A stretch of DNA of 16,379 nucleotides, taken from positions 1 through 16,379 of the forward strand of contig JBDTVS010000047.1 in the NCBI GenBank assembly GCA_040007095.1, written 5' to 3'. Positions 13,258-16,379 of the stretch are shown one piece after another; within the stretch, counting starts at the first letter, position 1; each line of letters opens with the position of its first letter. The notes below the pieces were generated by a model. That model made no database searches, had not been told where the DNA came from, and was given only the letters and a program-made list of their open reading frames with translations. The translations under genes and the position numbers were made by a program. Source of the DNA: JBDTVS01 sp040007095. Lineage in GTDB: Bacteria > Acidobacteriota > Vicinamibacteria > Vicinamibacterales > CAVVIG01.

Positions 13258-14942
13258 TCGACGAAGGTGACCTTGTTGATCTCGCGCAGGGTGGTCACGC
13301 CATCCATCACGCGCTCCACGGCCGACTCGCGGAGAAACCGCATCCCCTCGTCGCGGGCCGCCTTCTTGATTTCCGAGTTCGGCTTCTTCTCGAGAATCAT
13401 CTCCCGGATCTTGTCGGTCAGGTCGAGCAGTTCGCAAATGGCCGTCCTGCCTTTGTAGCCGGTGCCGCCGCACTCGATGCAGCCGATGCCCTCGTAGAAC
13501 GTGCGCGTGTGCTCGAACTCCGGATCGAGACCGGATTCCGAGAGCAGCGCGCGCGAGATCTTGGTCGGCCGCTTGCAGTGCAGGCAGATGTTCCGGACCA
13601 GCCGCTGCGCCAGCACGCAGTTGAGCGCCGACACGAACTGGTACGCCTCCACGCCCATGTTGAGAAAGCGGCCCAGCACGTCGAGCACGTTGTTGGCGTG
13701 GACGGTCGTGAAGACGAGGTGGCCGGTCAACGCCGAGTTGATGGCGATCTGGGCGGTTTCAGCGTCGCGAATCTCGCCGACCATGATTTTGTCCGGATCG
13801 TGACGAAGGATCGACCTCAACCCGCGCGCGAATGTCAGGCCCTTTTTCTCGTTGATCGGAATCTGGGTGATGCCGCGCAGCTGGTACTCGACCGGATCCT
13901 CAATCGTGATGATCTTGTCCTCAATCGATCGGATCTCGGACAGCGCCGCGTAGAGCGTCGTGGTCTTGCCGCTGCCGGTCGGCCCGGTCACGAGCACCAT
14001 GCCGTACGGCTCGGCGATGTACTTGCGGAAGCGCTTCAGCTCGGCCTCGGGGAAGCCCAAAATGTCGAGGCGCAGCTCGGTAAACTGCTCGCTGATCGAT
14101 TCCTTGTCGAGGATGCGGATGACGGCATCCTCGCCGTGGACGCTCGGCATGATCGAGACCCGGAAGTCGATCGTCTTCCCCGGCATCTTCAGCTTGAAGC
14201 GGCCATCCTGCGGCACCCGCTTCTCGGCGATGTCGAGCTCGGCCATCACCTTGATGCGCGAGATGATCGAGCTGTGGAACTGTTTGGCGATGGGCCGCAT
14301 CGCCGACTGCAGGACCCCGTCGATCCGATACTTGACGTTGACCGCATCGTCCTGGGTCTCGATGTGGATGTCGCTGGCGCGCCGCTGGATGGCGGTGTAG
14401 ATCGTCGAATCGACCAGACGGATGACCGGGCTGATGTCGCTCGTCAGCCGTTCGACGGTGAGGTTGTCGTCTCCGAGGTCCTCTTCCTTGAGGAGCTGCA
14501 GCTGGAAGCTTTCCGTCGCTTCCTCGAGCACGCGCGTGGAGCTCTCGCTCTTCTTGAGAATCGACTCGATCGCCGACCGCGCCCCGACCTTGACCTTGAG
14601 CGGCGTGGCCAGCAGCACCGCCAGCTCGTCGAGCATCGGCAGGTCGGTCGGGTCGGACACCACGATTTCGAGGCTCTTGCCGTCGCGCCTCGCCGGCACG
14701 AAGCCGTAGCGCAGCATGAGATCGGCCGGAATCGACCGGAACAGGTCCTGGTCGATCCGGAACGTGTCCATGTCGACGAACTCGAGGCGGTAACGTTCGG
14801 CCAGACGCCGCGCCTGCGCCAGTTCGTCGCCGCGCGGCGCGTCGGTGTCGGCGGCCTCCGGCTCGCCGCGCCGGCTGTCGGCTTCCAATCCCGGCGGCAC
14901 GCCGGGCAGGCCGGTCGCGAAGGGTGGCGTGTCTGTGTTCAT
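13254..14942 (-). CDS. gspE: Assembly/secretion ATPase GspE/PilB
   Basis: A 562-residue hexameric motor that powers pilin polymerisation from the cytoplasm. The T2SSE N-terminal-type domain spans about residues 40-130 (LAERYRLEFVDMDTF, LRYGFVPARR). The catalytic core has the pre-Asp-box region RRASDIHIE (188-196), Asp box with RIDGVL, Walker A GPTGSGKT (320-327), IEDPVEYQ, Walker B IMVGEIRD (386-393, E390), and the His box TGHLVFTTVHANN (406-418). A tetracysteine zinc site is formed by C453, C456, C488 and C491, found in GspE/PilB and not in PilT, which marks it as an assembly ATPase. I see no complete MshEN-type c-di-GMP motif. ATG 14942 overlaps the gspF stop by four bases (ATGA). Confidence 0.95.
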   Translation of the reverse strand: MNTDTPPFATGLPGVPPGLEADSRRGEPEAADTDAPRGDELAQARRLAERYRLEFVDMDTFRIDQDLFRSIPADLMLRYGFVPARRDGKSLEIVVSDPTDLPMLDELAVLLATPLKVKVGARSAIESILKKSESSTRVLEEATESFQLQLLKEEDLGDDNLTVERLTSDISPVIRLVDSTIYTAIQRRASDIHIETQDDAVNVKYRIDGVLQSAMRPIAKQFHSSIISRIKVMAELDIAEKRVPQDGRFKLKMPGKTIDFRVSIMPSVHGEDAVIRILDKESISEQFTELRLDILGFPEAELKRFRKYIAEPYGMVLVTGPTGSGKTTTLYAALSEIRSIEDKIITIEDPVEYQLRGITQIPINEKKGLTFARGLRSILRHDPDKIMVGEIRDAETAQIAINSALTGHLVFTTVHANNVLDVLGRFLNMGVEAYQFVSALNCVLAQRLVRNICLHCKRPTKISRALLSESGLDPEFEHTRTFYEGIGCIECGGTGYKGRTAICELLDLTDKIREMILEKKPNSEIKKAARDEGMRFLRESAVERVMDGVTTLREINKVTFVE

Positions 14943-16153
14943 GGCGCTCCCAGCACCGAGCTCAATTGGAAGAGCGGCATGTAGAGCGCCAGCAGGAGCC
15001 CGGCGATCACGATGCCCATCACCACCAGCAGAATCGGTTCGACCAGGGTGACGAACCGTTCCATGTTGGTGGAAATCTCTTCATCATAGAAGTCGGCCAC
15101 GGTATTGAGCATGTCCTGGAGCGCACCGGTCTGTTCGCCGACCTCCGCCATCTTGACGGCGACTTCCGGAAATACTTTACGCGCTTCGAGCGCGGCCGCG
15201 AACGACTCCCCTTCGCGGACGCGCGTGCTCACGATGTCGAGCTGCGCCGCCATGTACTGATTGCCAATCGAGTGCGCCGCGATGTCGAGGGCGTTGACCA
15301 GCGGAAGGCCTCCGCCCAGAAGGGTCGCCAGCGTGCGAGCCATCTGCGACGTGGCGAACTTCCGCGCCACATCCCCGAGCATCGGAACCGCGAGCAACAT
15401 CCGGTGCAGCCGTGCTTCCTGCCCCGGCCGCCGCGTCCAGCCAACGATCAGCAGCACTCCTGCTGTCAGGCCGATCAGAATCATCCAGAAACGAGATCGG
15501 ACGAAATCGGACACGCCCATGATGACACGAGTCACGATCGGTAAATCCGCGCCAAACGACGTGTAGAAGTCCGAAAAAGCCGGCACCACTTTCAACACGA
15601 TGATCGACACGAGCACCAGCGCCAGCCCTGACAGAATCGCCGGGTAGACGAGCGCGGAGATCGTTTTGCGCTTCACCGTCGCGATGATCTTCGTGTACTC
15701 GACGTAGCGGCGAAGCATCGCGTCCAGATTGCCGCTGCGCTCGCCCGCCAGCAACGAGGCTGTATACACCCGCGGAAACACACTCCCGTGCGCCCCGAAC
15801 GCGTCCGACAACGCCGTCCCCGACCGCACTTGCTGGTAGACATCGTCGAGCACGCTGCGAAACAGCGGCGCGTCGACGCGCCGCCGCAGCAGGTCGAGCG
15901 ACTGGACCAGCGGCATGCCCGCTTTGAGAAGCGTGGCGAGCTCCTGGTTGAAGACAAGAAACTCGCGCGTGTTGACGGATCGTCGCTGCGGCAGCGCCAG
16001 CGACAGGCCGGCCACCCTTCCCTTCGGTTGGAGTGAGAGTACGAAGAAACCCTTTTCTTCCAGTTCGTGCCGCAGCCGCGATTCGCTCTCGGCCGCGTAG
16101 GTCCCCTCCGCGATTTCGCCGTTGGCGGACGCGAGCCGGCAGCGAAACTCCAC
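14939..16153 (-). CDS. gspF: Inner-membrane platform protein GspF/PilC
   Basis: A 404-residue polytopic platform around which the ATPase works. The N-terminal part (MEFRCRLASANGEIAEGTYAAESESRLRHELEEKG) is typical of GspF. Two T2SSF domains follow at about 66-188 and 268-390, with FNQELATLLKAGMPLVQSLDLL and TSQMARTLATLLGGGLPLVNALD as the paired signature, and VAVKMAEVGEQTGALQDML. Membrane helices are at about 168-190, 222-240 and 375-395. The start is GTG at 16153; a stop lies a few codons upstream in frame and only a CTG intervenes, so no longer ATG/GTG/TTG form exists. No strong Shine-Dalgarno is present. It appears to be the first gene of the operon, with a 226-base upstream region reaching the window edge. 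Confidence 0.94.
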   Translation of the reverse strand: MEFRCRLASANGEIAEGTYAAESESRLRHELEEKGFFVLSLQPKGRVAGLSLALPQRRSVNTREFLVFNQELATLLKAGMPLVQSLDLLRRRVDAPLFRSVLDDVYQQVRSGTALSDAFGAHGSVFPRVYTASLLAGERSGNLDAMLRRYVEYTKIIATVKRKTISALVYPAILSGLALVLVSIIVLKVVPAFSDFYTSFGADLPIVTRVIMGVSDFVRSRFWMILIGLTAGVLLIVGWTRRPGQEARLHRMLLAVPMLGDVARKFATSQMARTLATLLGGGLPLVNALDIAAHSIGNQYMAAQLDIVSTRVREGESFAAALEARKVFPEVAVKMAEVGEQTGALQDMLNTVADFYDEEISTNMERFVTLVEPILLVVMGIVIAGLLLALYMPLFQLSSVLGAP

Positions 16154-16379
16154 GTTCAGGCGCCCTGAGTCTCAGCGACGCGGACGCCGAGCCGGCCGCA
16201 AAACCTTGTCGGTAAGCACATTATCGTGGTCTGAGTATAACAAGTTCTCAGTCGAGCCCCGCGTAGAACACGAACGGCGACTGCTGGGTTAGACGACGGA
16301 GACCGGGAAAAGCTGGGAGGGGCTGCTAGCCTGAATAATTCACGAGTGAGCGAGTTTCCCTGAAACACAAACGCCTCCG
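16154..16379 (-). promoter_or_regulatory. Upstream region of the secretion operon, candidate promoter
   Basis: No gene is supported here. The region is less GC-rich than the coding parts around 16215-16245. On the minus strand TTGTTATACT (about 16236-16245) includes a -10-like TATACT, and GATAAT lies about 13 bases further downstream, but no convincing -35 box was found for either. I see no sigma-54 GG-N10-GC element of good quality. One frame stays open from the edge to 16156 but has no recognisable protein. It is the logical place for the operon promoter. Confidence 0.35.

Noticed and set aside
12559..13458. 299-codon plus-strand frame opposite pilM
   Set aside because: It is antisense to pilM, which fits the operon by its overlapping start and stop codons; the product is Arg/Asp/His-rich without a domain.
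13224..14984. 586-codon plus-strand open frame opposite gspE
   Set aside because: It lies wholly antisense to a gene with every GspE motif. Its product is low-complexity, rich in Arg, Asp, His and Leu, with no domain; long antisense frames are expected in GC-rich coding DNA.
16156..16379. Minus-strand frame open from the window edge to 16156 (ATG at 16368)
   Set aside because: The translation is Arg/Ser-rich with no recognisable domain, and it occupies the expected promoter region of gspF. It could be the tail of an unseen gene, but nothing supports that.

Overview
The window is GC-rich DNA, densely coded, and by gene content and protein style most likely from the Acidobacteriota, perhaps the Vicinamibacteria. 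That placement is inferred from the composite pilus/secretion cluster, the cohesin-bearing secretin and the particular pilin families; no rRNA is present to settle it.

Left edge (1-3132): housekeeping and cell-wall genes. The start of metK (minus strand, cut by the window edge) lies downstream of a XerC/XerD-type tyrosine recombinase (minus). Divergent from these is a plus-strand pair: murQ (MurNAc-6-phosphate etherase) and a class C beta-lactamase-fold serine hydrolase. This pairing suggests muropeptide recycling. A 262-base gap follows, ending in a long inverted repeat.

Right part (3395-16153): almost all minus strand, one machine. Read from right to left the order is gspF/pilC, gspE/pilB, pilM, pilN, pilO, pilP, secretin (gspD/pilQ-like), gspG-like pilin 2, gspG-like pilin 1, and after a gap an unusual third pseudopilin. 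The first six genes overlap head to tail by 4 to 11 bases, so they form one translationally coupled operon. The set mixes a type IV pilus platform (PilMNOP) with type II secretion-like pilins and a secretin that carries N-terminal TPR-like repeats and a C-terminal cohesin domain. No retraction ATPase (PilT), prepilin peptidase or major pilin is visible here. I read it as an assembly/secretion machine rather than a twitching pilus.

A plus-strand lipoprotein with two Big_1-like and four PKD-like domains sits inside the cluster, divergent from the third pseudopilin, and ends at a strong terminator hairpin. It may be an exported or surface partner of the machine.

Non-coding structure is notable. 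A 126-base element with terminal inverted repeats lies between the two GspG-like genes and reaches the probable start codon of the downstream one. The 707-base gap at 6035-6741 holds many GC-rich hairpins, a repeated 17-base palindrome and mutually exclusive pairings. A near-perfect inverted repeat of about 20 bases overlaps the stop codon of the third pseudopilin.
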